Below, piece by piece: positions 50,962 through 51,055 of a stretch of 51,055 nucleotides of DNA. Where the stretch lies: contig NZ_JBEPTK010000022.1 of assembly GCF_040549485.1 (NCBI RefSeq), forward strand, positions 1 through 51,055, written 5' to 3'. Below the pieces are notes generated by a model, which worked only from the letters and a program-made list of their open reading frames with translations, ran no database searches and was not told where the DNA came from. Source of the stretch: Constrictibacter sp. MBR-5 (GTDB taxonomy: Bacteria; Pseudomonadota; Alphaproteobacteria; JAJUGE01). Made by a program: the position numbers and the translations under genes. Numbering within the stretch: the stretch's first letter is position 1; every line of letters begins with the position of its first letter.

Positions 50962-51055
50962 TGTCAAACGGCGTTCAAAGCTGACCCCGTATCGGCTTGC
51001 AATATTGACCCCCTGAAGTGCTCGCTGCCGTCCTGGGTGATGCGGAGCCGTAGGC
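50962..51055. mobile_element. Second IS21-type terminus (continues beyond window)
   Basis: From the TG at 50962, GGCGTTCAAAGCTGACCCC and TCGGCTTGCAATATTGACCC form two spaced repeats of the IS21 terminal kind, oriented into the window edge. Similarity to the terminus at 1-94 is in layout and core words, not full identity, so it is likely a related but different IS21 element. Confidence 0.55.

Overview
The window is GC-rich DNA from an alphaproteobacterium, most likely a Hyphomicrobiales or Rhodospirillales member. The evidence is the RlxS/DUF3363-type relaxase module, the strawberry-notch, ParB and DUF736/DUF2493/DUF6499-DUF2285 backbone genes, and IS110, IS630, IS1182, IS481 and IS21 elements of the kinds common in those groups. 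Species cannot be read from the sequence. No tRNA, rRNA or CRISPR array was seen.

Left half (1-22.0 kb): the backbone of a conjugative or integrative element, almost all on the minus strand. From the promoter-distal end it holds a VirD2/RlxS-like relaxase cut at its 3' end by an IS21-type terminus, a lytic transglycosylase, TraF peptidase, an excisionase-like HTH protein, a small unknown protein and a frameshifted DUF736 gene. A three-gene defence operon (ribbon-helix-helix regulator, SIR2, HerA) sits as cargo. Then come DUF2493, Toprim, strawberry-notch helicase/methyltransferase, small hypotheticals, a ParB-like protein, a PAPS-reductase-like protein, a thermonuclease and a frameshifted DUF6499-DUF2285 gene.

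Middle (22.5-30.6 kb), plus strand: an AraC regulator, a small acidic protein, and then the most interesting locus. A BrxR/CapW-type WYL regulator, with its own promoter overlapped by a long hyphenated palindrome, overlaps by 1 nt a 1463-codon reading frame. That frame joins a PLD-like + SNF2-type RecA1 helicase half (no RecA2) to a complete long-B-type prokaryotic Argonaute. The Argonaute PIWI domain has lost catalytic residues. A PD-(D/E)XK nuclease gene follows three bases later. Pairing of an inactive long pAgo with a nuclease is known from abortive-infection systems; I know of no description of the in-frame helicase-pAgo join.

Right third (30.6-51 kb): decayed and nested insertion sequences between more defence or envelope genes. 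These are a TRPM-SLOG/SLATT membrane protein, a secreted propeller/PPC/peptidoglycan-binding/MORN protein, a thioester-less alpha-2-macroglobulin with penicillin-binding protein 1C, and a TIR-transmembrane protein. One IS1182 copy inserted exactly in a CTAG that serves as stop codon for two convergent genes. An IS110 element sits inside an IS481 element that still has its 6-bp target duplication. A second IS21-type terminus lies at the right edge, so the window has IS21-like ends at both sides.

Functionally the window reads as a mobile-element backbone next to a defence and envelope island in which NAD- or nucleotide-linked modules (SIR2, TIR, SLOG) recur. Several frameshifts (DUF736, DUF2285, IS transposases) suggest decay or, for the homopolymer cases, possible sequencing error.
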